Below, one piece after another: positions 1-12,419 of a DNA stretch of 64,000 nucleotides. A program made the translations under genes and the position numbers. The first letter of the stretch is position 1. Every line of letters begins with the position of its first letter. The notes under the pieces are model-generated. The model was not told the DNA's origin, did no database searches, and saw nothing but the letters and a program-made list of their open reading frames with translations. The DNA is from Melanocharis versteri (lineage: Eukaryota; Chordata; Aves; Passeriformes; Melanocharitidae), in contig VZTG01002131.1 of the NCBI GenBank assembly GCA_013397845.1, positions 606,285-670,284 of the forward strand. The letters are read 5' to 3'.

Positions 1-172
1 GACCAAACTTATAATTGTCTGAAAAACTCGTGACCATCGTCCATCTTGGGTGTAGCCTCTGGGAGGCTCCTGACTGCCCAAGGTGCACCTATTCCAGGCC
101 TTTAGTAAATAAATACCCACTTTATTCTCTTAATCTTGTCTAGCCTCTGTTCCAGGTAGCCACTCCAAGGCA
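1..172 (+). mobile_element. 3' part of an endogenous-retrovirus LTR (avian ERV, probably ERVL-like)
   Basis: The left edge reads like the end of an avian LTR. A GC-balanced U3/R-like stretch is followed by an AATAAA polyadenylation signal at 108-113, then a T-rich stretch and a short segment ending near the CA at 171-172. I recognise the general wording of this sequence from bird ERVL-type LTRs, but that is memory of a repeat family and not an alignment. The 5' end lies outside the window, so whether it is a solo LTR or part of a provirus cannot be told. No retroviral coding sequence follows it. It could alternatively be another mid-age avian repeat. Confidence 0.5.
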
Positions 173-489
173 CCACCATGACCTGGGCAGAGCTGGGAGA
201 TGTCCCAGCTCTGGCAGTGCCATTACCCAGCCCCTGCCCCCCGACAGAGGATACGGGACCCCGAGGAAGCCGAGGGTCCAGAGTGTCCCCTGCCATGGGC
301 ACCGCCCTGGGGCTGGGGAGCCCCAAATTCATCAAAGCACTGAAGTTTGCAGAGGTGTGGGCTGCTGGGAGCTGCGAGCCGCGGGTCGCTGCTAATGGAG
401 TTACTGGGTGAAGTTCATGCCCGTGTTTGCCCTGGTGTTTGGGAGGCTGGCGGTGCGTGAACGCCCGCCCGGCTGCCGCAGGGGAGGCA
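173..489. other. GC- and CpG-richer unique flank, no gene recognised
   Basis: This stretch is clearly richer in G+C and CpG than most of the window, for example around 255-280, 375-395 and 455-480. Open frames exist on both strands because stops are rare in such DNA, and none resembles a known protein. A small CpG-rich regulatory patch is possible; no TATA box, initiator or exon structure is evident. Confidence 0.4.
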
Positions 490-1060
490 TGGGCATGCAA
501 TTTTCGGGGCTAATGATTCTGCTGACCTGATGTCCTCATACAGCTGCTTTCTATTACTGTCGCTTAACTGGGACACGCGAGGCTCGGGGGACCGGCTCTC
601 TGTAATGAGCTGGCTGTGCAATTATGGCACTTACTGCAGGACGCCGGGGCTAAATCTACCTCGTTTTTGCTTCATCATCTATTTTTATATTATTGTGGCA
701 TAATGTGGGCATTCTGAAAAATGTGAGTTTATTGCTCCTGGGTGAAATGGAGAGTGCTAATAGTGCTGCTGGGTGTTGTGAGGCAGGCGTGGCGAGGGAA
801 TTGTTTCATTGCTGCCTTTTCGCTCTGTCCTCTTGCCTCGGTGCTCTGGAGCCTCGCAAAGTTATTGACACATGAAAAAAATCACCAGAGATCTTTTTGT
901 TTACATTTGTATTCCAGTTATTTTTCTTTTCTTGCTAAATTAAGTGGGGAGCATTAATGTCATTTTAACCAGAATCCATGAAAAAGCTGCAGTGGCTCAA
1001 CAGTTTACTTGAAAATGCTTTGTTTACCTTGAATTTCAGACTTAGTTTATTGCAGTTGCA
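490..1060. promoter_or_regulatory. Candidate conserved non-coding element (homeodomain-type motifs)
   Basis: Non-repetitive sequence of mixed composition with clustered developmental-factor-like motifs: TAATGATT at 511-518, a CAATTATGG homeodomain-like site around 619-627, and a TATTGTGG SOX-like site near 690. No simple repeats or transposon marks are seen. This texture is typical of vertebrate conserved non-coding elements, but conservation could not be measured. The call is inference only. Confidence 0.3.
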
Positions 1061-4000
1061 CTCTGGATCATGAACTTCTACCATCTAATAATTGTGAAAC
1101 CCTACTTTTTGTTGACTTTTAGAAGTTGCCAAGATTATCATGGGTGGCAGTGCAACAGTACATGTGGATATTTTGCTAAATGTATGGATAAAGTGCTTTT
1201 ATTTTACGTTACTTTTAAGAGGATAGCAAACAAAGACCATACATTTTATTGCATACAAAACCTGTGTATTTTTTGAGGTTAACTTATTACGTATTGATGT
1301 TTTCTCTCATTATCTCATTAAAAGAGTAATGGAATTTATTCCAAATAATAAAGGGGAGCCGTTTGGCAAGTTCTGTGCAGCTCAGGTTGCTTTGTAAAAG
1401 TGAGTTCCGATTTCAAAGAGAAAATCATGGTATTTTCCAACTGCTTTGTACTAGACACACAAAAATACAGAATCTTTCATGAAAATAATCGTATAAGTTA
1501 GTTAGAACAACTGTTTCAGGGCTTGTTTTCTTTTCATTTATTTATTTTGAAGAGTTTATTCAGGTTACACTACAGGAATTTTCAAAAGATGACATTATGA
1601 CCGAGACTTCTTATACGAAGTGAACTATCCATGATAACTACTCCACATTTTGCAGACTGGTTTATAGAGCAAATTTAGCTTAAAAATCTTAAACAGCCAA
1701 TATTAACTGAGCATCACAAATATTATTAGGCAGTAGTTAAGGGCAGATGTATTTTTCACCAACTGCTGAAGTCATTGCCTGTATACTTACTGAGTTAACA
1801 GAAATTTGGAGTAACCTAATGCTGTTATCCATAGCAGTAAATAAACTGAGCAAAATTTAATTAAAGATACGTATCTATGAAATATGAGTCTTGATTCCCC
1901 CTGTTCTCCCTTCAGCATATTCCATCCATGTATGTCTTTAGTAGATTGGATTTTTTTACTGGGCACTCATGTGTAGCAGCTGTAGGTTGTTATGTTCAGC
2001 CTTGTGGAAGCCCCAGAGAGCTGATCCTGCAGGATATCCCAGGAATTTCTCACTTGTGCTTTCAGGAGCAACATTTTACCCTCACGGCTTCTGTGGGACC
2101 CAGGACTTTGCTTTAAAAAAATTAAACCTCAGCTTTTAAAAATGAAGGTGCTCATTTTCACATCCCAGGCAAAAATCCATCTGTGAATTCTGTTTTCTAG
2201 ACAGTCTCAGTTTGGCCGTCTTGTTTGTATTGTGAAGAGAGGAGCTGCTATAAATAAACCTCTTAAAGCCATCACAGCCACTTTTAAAAAAATATCCAGG
2301 ATGTTCATCAAGAAAAATAGTTTTAGTTCAGAACTCTATCTGAGCATTAGTCAGAACAAGGGTAAGAACACAAATGAAAAAGCCCAGCCTCCGTGAGTTT
2401 ACATTTTGGGGTCAAGTCCCACCTTCCTGACACTCAGGAGCTCTGGTGACCATTAAGGATTAGGTTTATAAAGAGTCATGTAGAGTTTCTTGGTAGCTTA
2501 AGGAGCGGGGATGTAAAAGTTTATTTTGCTTCATTTTCCAGAATTGCTTTTAGGAATCAAGAAGGAGGTGAATAAAAACTGATGCATTAGCAAGCAGAAC
2601 TGCTTTAGCAAGAAGGTGATCTCTCTTGCATGCATATTTTTCTATGCTTTTGATGGAGAGATTTAAATGCGTTTAAAGAACAATTTAGATTTATAGCTAT
2701 ATTTATCATGATTACTTCACTAAATTTGGCAAGATGCATCAGAATTCCATGTTTCAAAGGCACAGTGCTTTAGGAAGTGAAGTATTACAATATGGTTTGG
2801 CTTATTTTTCTAATTTTGTCAACACTAGAAGTGCCAGACAGTGCATTGCAATATTCCTAAAGGCTGGTTGGTTTGTTTGGGTTTATCTTTTTCCTTTCTC
2901 CCGTTCCCTGCTGTTGTTTATCACAGTGAAGCAGTGATATTACAGGTAATTGTTCCCATCATGGTGTCAGAGGCAGTGAAGAACACTCAGCACAGGGCTG
3001 GTTTCTTTGCACCCTGTCATCAAACAGCTCCAAGAGCTCAGGTTCTGCTCAGTGGCCACAATCAGAAATCTGTTCTGAATGCTGAGGAGCCAGGCTGGTG
3101 ACTGCTGCAGGCACACAAAAACTGGGAACAGCCAGCGGGCAATCCATCTCCCATCCCTCCCCACCCACGGGTGGATTCCCAATCTAATAAAAGGCTGCAG
3201 CACAGTGGTTATCAAATCGTGATTTTTAATGCTGCCTGAGCTCAGAGAGACAAACCTTTAAATGTGGAATTTCACATTTGTTCAGGTAAAGGCCAGGACA
3301 TCCACGGGACCTTGGGGAGTCTCTGCCCTTGATCCCAGCAGTGCAAATCTCACTGGGTTCCCTTGCAGGTGTTACTGCAGCAGATTCAGGAGTGCTTAAG
3401 CAGTGGAGGTGTTGGTCCCCAGGACTGTCTGTCTGTCTGTCAGTCAGATATTTTGTGTCTAAAAAGAAATAAAATTAATTCTGTCTTGTTATTAACAATT
3501 CCAATCCCATTTCTAGGTTTATATAATTTCTTCGTGCTTAAAATCCTCCATGCCTAATATTCCAAACAAGTTTCTAAAGTCCAAAGTGCCAAAGATGGTT
3601 TTCTTTAGCTTATTTTGAGTGTTTGTTTGCAGCATATTTTTTTCTAGTCCTGGCCTCATTTTTTTAAAATGCCTTCTCTCATTCCATAGGAACCTGGGAA
3701 GGGGGAAAGAGATTAAACGTAAAAACTGGTTGTTGTACAGGATTCAGATTGATGTGAGAAGGTGAAAAAAATTAAGAAAATATCTTTTTTAGAAAAATCA
3801 GTAACAGAAAAAGGGCTTTACACACAGCTGAGATGGGACAGTTCAGTGAAATGGTCACTCACCTTCAGGCACAGCATAGATGAGAATCCTGGCTCAAAAC
3901 ATGTACCTTTCCATTTTTTGCCTATTTTTTTTTGTCTTTGAACTTTGACACAGGGAATGTCATGTACTTTTAATACAAAATTGACATTAAATGAGCTTTC

Positions 4001-5180
4001 CAGTTTCATGTTTGAGGAGCTTTCTTTGTTCAAGAATGTTTCCTTTATTTCTTCCTAGTAAGGTGTTGGCTTGAGATATGTAACAAATAGCAGCTATTTG
4101 CTTTCTGGTTTAGAAAGGCAAATATTGTCCTCTGTTCGTTCTGGAGAGAGGAGCTACAGATGCATGCACCTCAAGATAAGACCTTTCTAAATGCTAAAAG
4201 CAGTAAACAATTTAAAAGACTCTATGTTTTTTGCAGTGTTATCAGCATGTCTATGTTTTTGTCAGTATCCACAGGATTCCTCATGTAAAATGGGAAATTC
4301 TGCATTGAGTGCAACTTCCAGGAATAGCAAAAAAGCCATTTTTAAAGATGTTTTCTGTCAGTCACGTCTTGCTTGTAGCACAAGAAGAATAAATTGCATC
4401 TTGCTAGGGAAAGTGACATAAAGCCATGGTTTTGTTATGTCACAGAGGGATTATGGTGAGGGAGACAAGGATCCCTCACCTGAGCCATAGTTCCTTCTGG
4501 TGAAATTGCTGTGGTTTTAACTAGGGCATAAAATGTCATGGGGGAGCAGCAGGAGACAGGGAATGAACATCATCCCTCACACAAATCGCGGGCAGAGCAA
4601 TGGATTATTGCAGAAGGGGATCTGCAAAGGGAAACGAGGTGAACTAACGATGCCACAGCTCGTCTGCAGCCCAGCTCTGCTCTCTGCTCCTCCCTTGGCT
4701 CGGGCCTCTCCCACCTCCTGGAACAATCAGCTCATCGTGGACACATCACTCCAGGTGCTTCCTCACCCACGATTGCCTGGGATGGGGGAGAACAAATTGG
4801 TTTTGTGTCTCGGGTGGCTTGGCTGCAGATCTCAGCCCTGCTTAAGGAGCTTGCGACCTGGCAGTGCCTTCTCAGAGGATTTAATTGAGTGATCACACTG
4901 TGACACACAGACACTTCCTCCAAAGCCTCAGCGAAGGATGGCTTGGAACTGTGATTCTTTGTCATCCCTGTTACACTGCTCCCGTGTCTTCATTCACTGG
5001 CTCCTCAAACGTGACAGCAGATACAGCTGCTGGGCTAGAAATCACAAGTTTCAGGAACAGGGGGGTAGGAGTCAGGGGGAGGAAGAAATCAGTCATACAA
5101 ACGGAATGATAATTCACTGCGTTAAGACGCATGAACTTAAATAAAAATCACTGTTAAAACTTTTAGATAATTGTCAGGTC
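1061..5180. other. AT-rich unique non-coding DNA
   Basis: No recognisable gene, RNA or transposon. The stretch includes a short CTGT tetranucleotide run around 3425-3445 and several AT-rich segments rich in TAAT and TTTAAA words. A good minus-strand donor-like sequence (AAG|GTGAGTG when read on that strand) lies around 3855-3866, but no convincing acceptor pairs with it. A GC-richer patch at about 4450-4880 carries overlapping short open frames of no recognised identity. Confidence 0.5.
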
Positions 5181-5265
5181 TTCACAGACTAACAATAGTC
5201 AGCTCATTAATTTCATGAGTGTTATTTGACCCATAATATTAAATTAATGTCTTTTACTGTTTATT
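5181..5265 (+). repeat. Diverged paired element, copy A
   Basis: Positions 5200-5236 match 7043-7079 at about 30 of 37 bases in the same orientation, and weaker similarity runs on to around 5265. Shared landmarks are a (T/C)ATTAA core, TTCATG, and TTTGACC(C/T)ATAA. The surroundings are AT-rich and not simple repeats. This may be an ancient repeat copied twice, or a locally duplicated regulatory element; I do not recognise the family. Confidence 0.45.
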
Positions 5266-7028
5266 AATTAAACATTAGCTTGAGGAATGTCATTATTTTA
5301 AGTAGAAACGCTCCATCTTTGTCTCCATTGGTGTAGTGGTGAGTGTATTATCAAAGATCAAAACCCCTCTGGTGTGAGGATCATTTTGCAGAGTTCCCAG
5401 AAATAGCTCAGGGTCTGTTCGTGTCCCTGTGTCCAGCCTGGGTGCAGATGTTCTCTCAGCTGTGTAGCTGGGGCTGCTGCAGTATTTCACCAGGATAACT
5501 CTGCTGTGACAGCCTGACCTGCTGTACCAGGGTCAGCTGGTGCTGCACTGCTCGACAGAAAGCTCCTCTAAGCAGTGTCACTGCGCTGAGTTATTTGTCA
5601 TTTCGTTTGATAATTTTTCATTAGTATGCTTGGCCCAAGAATGTGCTAATGGAATTTGATAAAAATGTGAAGCTGGGAGGAATTGCTAACGCAGAGGAGC
5701 CGGGTGTGTTACCCAGGAAGAGATGGATGGGCTCGCAGATTGAAATAAAAGTGAATTAATGTTAGTAATACCAAGTAAAAGGTCATGCTTCTAGGAACTA
5801 ACTGGAATTCAGCTGCTGAGCAGGGATTTATCAGACAATAACTTGCAAGAAAGATAGGGGCATAATATGTCCAGTGGTGCAGCTGACCACTGGGTGACTA
5901 TAAAGCACCGGGAAGGTACAAAAATATAAAAGAGAAATACAGTCTTTGGACACGTAAGGTGAATTATTAAAATAGAAGAGTAATTGCCTTGCAAGGCATT
6001 AGTGAGTCCTGGCTGGAACAGTCACATTGTTCCTTTCTATTCACGTTTCTTGCATAGCTGACAGAGAGAGAAGATAGGCACTTTGGGCAGAGGGTTTAGA
6101 GCAGGATTTATGGCAGCTTCAGGGAGCTCTGCTCCAAATTCTGGTGTTTTAAGAGAGGTTTTTGGTATATCCTCTACAATATTCGCTTTTAGCCATTTGC
6201 CTCCAAGCAAGATGTAATTAAATTGATGTGAGTGTAACTCTACTGGGTCTATGAGTAGAAAGACCTTCTCGTGAGGGGACACTACCGGAGTGACCTAAGG
6301 GAATGCCAGCAGGGAATGGATGGGATGGATTTTTGTATTTTTCCTTTCATTTTGGCTTTTTCCTTTCATTTTGGCAAGGAAAAATAACTGCAAACACTAA
6401 AAAATATTGATGAAGAGGAAAAAAAAAAGGCGATAGGTTGTTTGTAAATAAATAGAATTTAAATAAGTTCAGTTCTGCTTATGTGAGAGAAATTATTGAA
6501 CAGCTTCCAAAATCCCATTAGTGACAAAGATACACATTTCAAATAGAGCTGAACCTGGGTTTGCATCAGGTTAAATGAAATAACTGTTTGTGATTGCAGG
6601 TATCGTGTTGTGGTGTGACAGGAGTTCATTTCCATTCCTAAATTCCTTTGGAATAAGTTTTTGATGAATCCACAGATGTGTTCCATTGAGCAGCAGCTCT
6701 GCACACAAATTGTCTCTTTTGCTGTGCGGGCTGAGCTCTGTTCAATAAACTCTGTGCTCTCCTCCCCCTTCCCTCAGCCAGGGTCATGGCTGGGCACTCC
6801 TGCTGCTGCTCCTTGGAGCTGGGGAGGATTGGAGATGTCCTTTGGAAGTGATGATTAACACCAATATAAAGCAGGATCTATTCTCCTGGAGACAGAATTA
6901 TAGCTAGGTGTCAGTCTGGGATTTGTGAGGAGACTGTTAAGGGCTTTTCAACCCAGTAAAGTGGTGACAATATTGTGACATAAAGTTCTAACAAAGATTT
7001 TTGTTTCACAAATACGGTTTAACAGCCT
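5266..7028. other. Unique non-coding DNA with a 19-bp direct repeat
   Basis: No gene seen. A T-rich 19-bp unit occurs twice in tandem around 6338-6376, sharing the 15-base core at 6341/6342-6355 and 6361-6375. A block at about 5590-5690 has a texture like a conserved non-coding element, with repeated TTTGATAA words and a CATTAG site, but this is weak evidence. The remaining open frames are short and unrecognised. Confidence 0.45.
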
Positions 7029-7113
7029 TCAGAGTCTAATAAGAGCTTATTAACTTCATGTCTGTTGTTTGACCTATAACAGTGTACATGTGTCTTAAAA
7101 TGTTTAAGTTGCT
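7029..7113 (+). repeat. Diverged paired element, copy B
   Basis: Second member of the pair described at 5181-5265. The best-matching core is 7043-7079, with seven mismatches in 37 bases against copy A, and the GTCTT...TGTTTA segment that follows is also partly shared. The copies are about 1.84 kb apart and head-to-tail. The divergence implies an old duplication or an old repeat family. Confidence 0.45.
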
Positions 7114-7796
7114 TTAATATAAATGATGAATTTCTCTATTGCCAGAAGCAGATTTTGTGCAGTTTTTCACAGCAGTGGACTTTGTATCTCCCTGGTGTTA
7201 GAGACTGACCTTAGCTGAGCTCAGTGTGACCCTTGAGGGGCAGAGAACTCGTTGATGTTTGTGCTCAGTGCAGCTTTGGCTGCAGGCAGTCAGCACTGGA
7301 GCTCCCAGGTGGCCAAACTCTGGACACCTGTGCCCAGCAGACTGTCCCCAGAGAGGAGGATCTGGCACAACTTCCTTTGTCACCCTCCACACAGAACATG
7401 GTCTTCAAACTGTGTTGCTTCTACCACTGTGGAGCTGAACTCTTCTCAGAGTGTATCCTGGGGATTGTGTCTGGGTTGGAACAGCTTATGGTTGCATTGC
7501 TCATCATCAACAAATTAAAAATTAGTAAAAATAGAAACATATTTTTCTAGTTCTATTTTGGTATATTTCCTGGATTTTTACCCAATATTCCTGAATTTTA
7601 CCGTAGTCTCAGTATATCCCTGGCTTTGCCTTCTGATGAGCATGAGAGGTGAAGAGTCTCAGTGTGAAAGACAGTTCTCTTCAGTTCTGTTCCCTCAAGC
7701 CATAACAACCAATTGATGTCAGTTACCTCAAAAGCCAATTAATCCCACTCCTGTTTTGTTGGATCAATACTAATGCATTTTTCCTGTAATTTTCAG

Positions 7797-7829
7797 GTTT
7801 TGACATCGCTAGATGCCAGCAAAGCTGAG
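7797..7829 (+). other. Candidate 33-nt microexon
   Basis: A compact splice-like cassette. A TACTAAT branch-point-like heptamer at 7768-7774 lies about 24 nt before the exon. A pyrimidine-rich stretch ends in TTTTCAG at 7796. Thirty-three bases follow, then a donor AG|GTAGGA at 7830. Only one reading frame is open, encoding VLTSLDASKAE in phase 0, and 33 is a multiple of three. I do not recognise the peptide and see no partner exons in the window. Chance cassettes are expected in 64 kb, but this one combines all four elements. It could equally be an exon of a long non-coding RNA. Confidence 0.25.
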
Positions 7830-10800
7830 GTAGGAAATTCTCTCTTATACTGGTGGAATGTTAAATAGCTCTCTGTGCTCCTGATTGAGGGGCCAGCTTG
7901 CTTACCATTTGGGGGTGAAAGTTTAAGTTACTTCAGGATGGCATTTGTGCAGCTCCTAGTGCTTAATGATCCAATCTCTGGGAATCTGGTCATGCTGTAA
8001 CAACATCTGAGCTCATAAAGCCCTTCTAGGAAAGGTTTGCCACTGTGCAGGTCTTTCTGAAGGTTTCCATGGCATCAAAACCCCACAGTTCAGAAGTTTG
8101 TTCAGTGTGTGTTTTGTTTCCCACCCCCAGAAGGTGCAAGCTGACCTTTCCCTGTGCCCTTCCATTGCTCTCCTTTGCTCCTCAGCCAAGCAGGTCTGTA
8201 CCTGCTCCAGAGGTGGTTCTGGGGGCTGGCTCGTGTTCTGGCCACTTCCACACCTGGTTTGCCTCACTCCTCTATGCCATGAGCTGCTTGAACAGACTGG
8301 GGCATGAAAGAGAAGTTGGATTTTGTGCCGAGCTGAGTTCTCGTTGAATTCTGGAGTGCCACTGGCAGTGTTGTACGTTGGGTGCTTGACATTGCTGCAG
8401 GTTAGCTTGATCCTTTTGGGCTCACATTTATTTTCTCAGCTTTTCTCTTGACATGTGAGTATTTCTGAATGGTCTGAAAGTGTTCTCAGAGGTAAAAATA
8501 TTCCGATTATTGGAGTATGTTTTGAATGACTGCTAAAGCAAAGGTGGCAGTCATTTGTGAGCACAAACGTGTTCGACTGCATTTGCCTCTTCTGAACATT
8601 GCTGCTGGACAAGTCACTGCACTTTCAATAACTGACAGGTATTTTAATGTGGTGCACAGCTCCTGACTCATTTGATATAATGTCAGTTGGAAGCTCAGAG
8701 TGTTCCTCTGTGTAACCCTCCTCGGACTCACAGCAGGGAATTTGTGATGTGCTCCAAAGCTAATGTTTAACTGTGACAAAACGTGTAGGTGACTCCAACT
8801 GCAGGAGTCAGATAAATTTTTAATATGAACCTTTGGTAAATTAAATTGCATTATTAAAGAGAATAGATAAACTGTGCTAGTTACTTTAAAGAACAAGAAC
8901 ATGACTTCACTTGCATACTGCAAAAGAATGAGATCATTCATTTTTATTTAGATTGAGACTGTAATATCAGCGTTCAATTTAGCTGGTCTGATTCAATTGC
9001 ATACTTGGCTTGTCTCAGGGAGTTTTGGGAGCAGGATTTGTGTCTGTTTTTTCACTGTTGGACTGCTCAAATGTTTGGTGCTGTTCTATCAAGAGCCCAC
9101 TAATAGTCATTTTCAGTTTCTTGTTTTGTAATGGGATTTTGGGGGCTGACATTTGTCACTGTGCAGGTACTGCTATTGACCGCTGCCTTATACACAGTCC
9201 GTTTTCTCACGTATTTGTCAAATGTTCTCGTGTACTTTTTTCTCCCGTTGTGTGTAAAATTCTAGGAATATTGCAAGTTTCTGCATCGGGCAGTTGAGTT
9301 GCTTTGTTTGTTAGGGCTCTACTGATTTGAAACCCTTGAGTTAACACATTTGGTTGTTCTTTAAGAGCTCTTTAAGAGCTTTTAAGAGCTCACCAGCTGC
9401 TCCAGCCTGTGGACCTGCTGCCTTTGTAGGCACTGATCTGTGTGTGAGAGGTTATGGTTGGGTGCTGTTACTCCCATCCATGAAAGTACTCAGAAGGATT
9501 GCCAAAGTTCCCCAATATGGGGTAAATCCCAATTGAAGGTAAAGGATAATTAAATATTTTCCTGAATCAGGGCATTAATGTTGTTTGGGAATAGTCTGAC
9601 TGAATTCAGTGGAGTAGCTCGCTTAAATAGCAAATAAAGAGATAACAGGCATGCAGAACTGGTTGAGGAATTTTCAGCTTGAGGGGAACAACTCCTTTGA
9701 CTTAATGGCAAACCTCCCAAAATATCTTCCTGAAACCTGCTTGGGCACAGCACTACAGTTTTGGGGTATTTTTGAGGCTTTACATAACTGTGGGGATGAC
9801 AGGACATGCAGGACATTTCCTCAGCTTTGAGAATAGTGGCCCTGTGTTTTGCCTGATTTGGTTTGATTTGATTTTGCTTTACCTTTGGGTCTTCGTGAGC
9901 AGTTCTGAGAAAGATACAACCCCAAATCCCCTTGCTCTGGCTTACCTTTGTGTCAGGTCTTGTCTCAGAGCTCCTCCGTTGTTTGCTGCTGGAGTGCTTG
10001 TGTGGAAGCTCTCTGCTCTGCTTTTGAGTAAAAAAGCCCTCACGTTGGTTTTCTAAAATCTTTTATTAGAACCTCCACTTGGTTGCTCTTGAACTGTTGA
10101 TCCGAGTAGCCTTGAAATTTGTTTATTCCTTTTTCTTTGTTCTTGGGTGACACTGCTGTGTTCCCTTACTAAATTTTGTATGAAGTGTGGATGAAAACTT
10201 AGCGTGTTTGTGCTGCTACTGAATGTCTTAGGAATATACAACCCAGCTGGGTTTTTTCTAGGTGCTGGTTGCCACACAGCACTACAGAGACAAGAACGTC
10301 TAGAGGAAGCTGCCAAGTGATCCCAGGACCTTCCTTCCATCTTTTAACACCAAGGGGCAGCAAATAGTGACAGAGTCAAAGCTGTAGGCAGCAGAGCCTT
10401 CCAAAAATAATTGCCAAATCTGCCCACACCGTGTCTGTTAGGGCCATAGTCTTGTAAATACACGAGTTAGAGGCATATTAAAAAGGAATAACTTATGCAT
10501 AGGTAGTCAAAAAGAAAGATTTTTAGCACAGCTTACCCTGGTTTCTTGTTCAAACCCGTAACAGACTCTGTTAATGCCCTTACAAAATGGGCCTGAGATC
10601 AGTCCCAAATACAGCTATCTACTGTAGCAGTTGCCATAACACACACAATAAAATAAGTTTTCATGTAATTAGCTGGAACTACAGTTTGAGAAATGCCTTT
10701 TTTTTCAGTTCTGCTAACTTTATCTATTACAGGTACATGGCATCTAGTCCTTTTATTGTTTTTTGTATGTTCATTTTTCCCCATGAAAAAATGTCTCATT

Positions 10801-12419
10801 CAGCAAACTATTTGACTTTCCAGCGTGTTCTTCTTTCTAATTAGCAGTGAGTATAAATGATCTTTATGTTAGGCAAGGCATAATTTCTTTTCCTTTTTCT
10901 GAAACAAATGGTGTTACTGAAATAGAACGCAGAAAGCTTGTTGTGATTCCTCTTTTCCTCTGCAATAGTTGAATAAATGATACAGTGAAGTTCAAGGCCT
11001 TCTTGTGAGAAGTGAGAGGTCATGCCTGATTGAAATACAAGTTCAGCATAACTGTGTGTTAGCTCTCTGCCTGCTAAATGGGAGGAATGTCAAGGCAGCC
11101 CATTTTTTACTCTCATAAAGAAAAGGGTGCCAATATGTCTCAATAAAACGGCATCAAAATCAGCTCCAAGCCCAAGGAGGTTATTAAATCAGAGTTTACA
11201 GGAAACCTCAGAATAAGAAGGAGAATATGGCTCTAATGGTAACTAAAGTGTGACTGATTTATACAATCAGGGCCTTGATTATCAGGAAATGCCACTGTTA
11301 AGCCCCCAAATTCCCTGGCGTGGAAGGAGCAGGTCAGGCCTGGGGAGCAGCATTGCTCAGAAAAGGCCAGCACCTGGATTCCCTTCATCCACCTTCTGCT
11401 GCTCCCTGGGTGGGGTGGAGAGAGGAGAAGAATCCTCTGACAGAACAGACAGTCTTCAGTGGTTTTTTTATTTGTAAAACGTGTATGAAAAATCCTGTCT
11501 GCTCGCAGGAAATGTGTTTGCATGAGCGACGGGAGCAACGCATGTGCAAGGTGTCCATAGCAGATGCAGTCTGAAAGCCACCACGGAGGCTGATGTGAAG
11601 GGTTTGTGCTGGCTGATGTTATTGTCTGCTTGCCCTGCACTGCTCCTGGGGGCCCCACGTGCAGTCCCAGCCCGTCAGGCTGTGTGGCACACTGTCCAGT
11701 GTCTGACACGCTCCGGAGGTGACACAGAACGTGGCTCGAGAGAAATGAGGGAATCTTGTGGTGAGGCAGCAGCAGAGCTGGGGGCTCTGCCAGCAGGACC
11801 ATACCTGCTTCTATTGCCTGCTGCTGAGGCCAAGGGGAGCTAATTCCTTTTGGAAAAGGAGTCAGTGGAATGTGTGTGTGAACAGATAGCACAGCTTGCT
11901 CAGAAAATGTGCCTCGACCAATATTGCCCTGCTGTGACTGGTTTGGTGGCTTGCACTGTGCTCTGCTCCTTATAATTCTTTCTGCTAGCTCGTGAGGAAT
12001 TTTTAAATCCTGTTGGCTGTCGATTGATTTCTATGGGAAAACTATGATATCAATGGGAACTTTATCTGGAGAAAGATGAATGCCTGGTTGGATGCTGTCA
12101 GGGTAAATTGCAGGTGCTGTATTAAAACCCCACGGCAGATAAAAACATGTCACTCAGCCTCCCTCCCCTCCCTGCCCTGCTTTATCCTGCCCTGCACGTT
12201 TAACATGCAAGGGCCTTGTGTGCCATCACTGCAGGGGACGGGCGTGCTCAGGACAGGAGACATTTCCATTTCCATTTCCAGGTTGTTTTTCAGGATGAGT
12301 GAGTGGATTACAGCTTCTCCCCATTCTGGTGCATCAATACTTTGCATCAGGCGCAGCGTTTGATTGAAACTGTGCATTGTTAATCTCATCCAGCTCTATA
12401 TCCCCTCTTCCCTACAAGT
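7830..12419. other. Unique non-coding DNA
   Basis: No gene or transposon recognised. The stretch holds a run of short, near-tandem 'CTCTTTAAGAGCT'-like words at about 9358-9388 and a hexamer run (ATTTCC repeated three times) around 12262-12283. A GC-richer patch at 11320-11850 gives a 219-codon open frame on the minus strand (11233-11892) with no recognisable domains. A weak minus-strand splice-like cassette lies at 9946-10017 and is described among the findings. Confidence 0.45.

Noticed and set aside
3818..4033. Minus-strand exon ending in a strong donor near 3859
   Set aside because: The sequence before it on that strand is purine-rich and offers no believable acceptor.
11233..11892. 219-codon minus-strand open frame
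   Set aside because: No recognised domain; it overlaps plus-strand frames in a GC-richer, stop-poor patch with no promoter or splice context.
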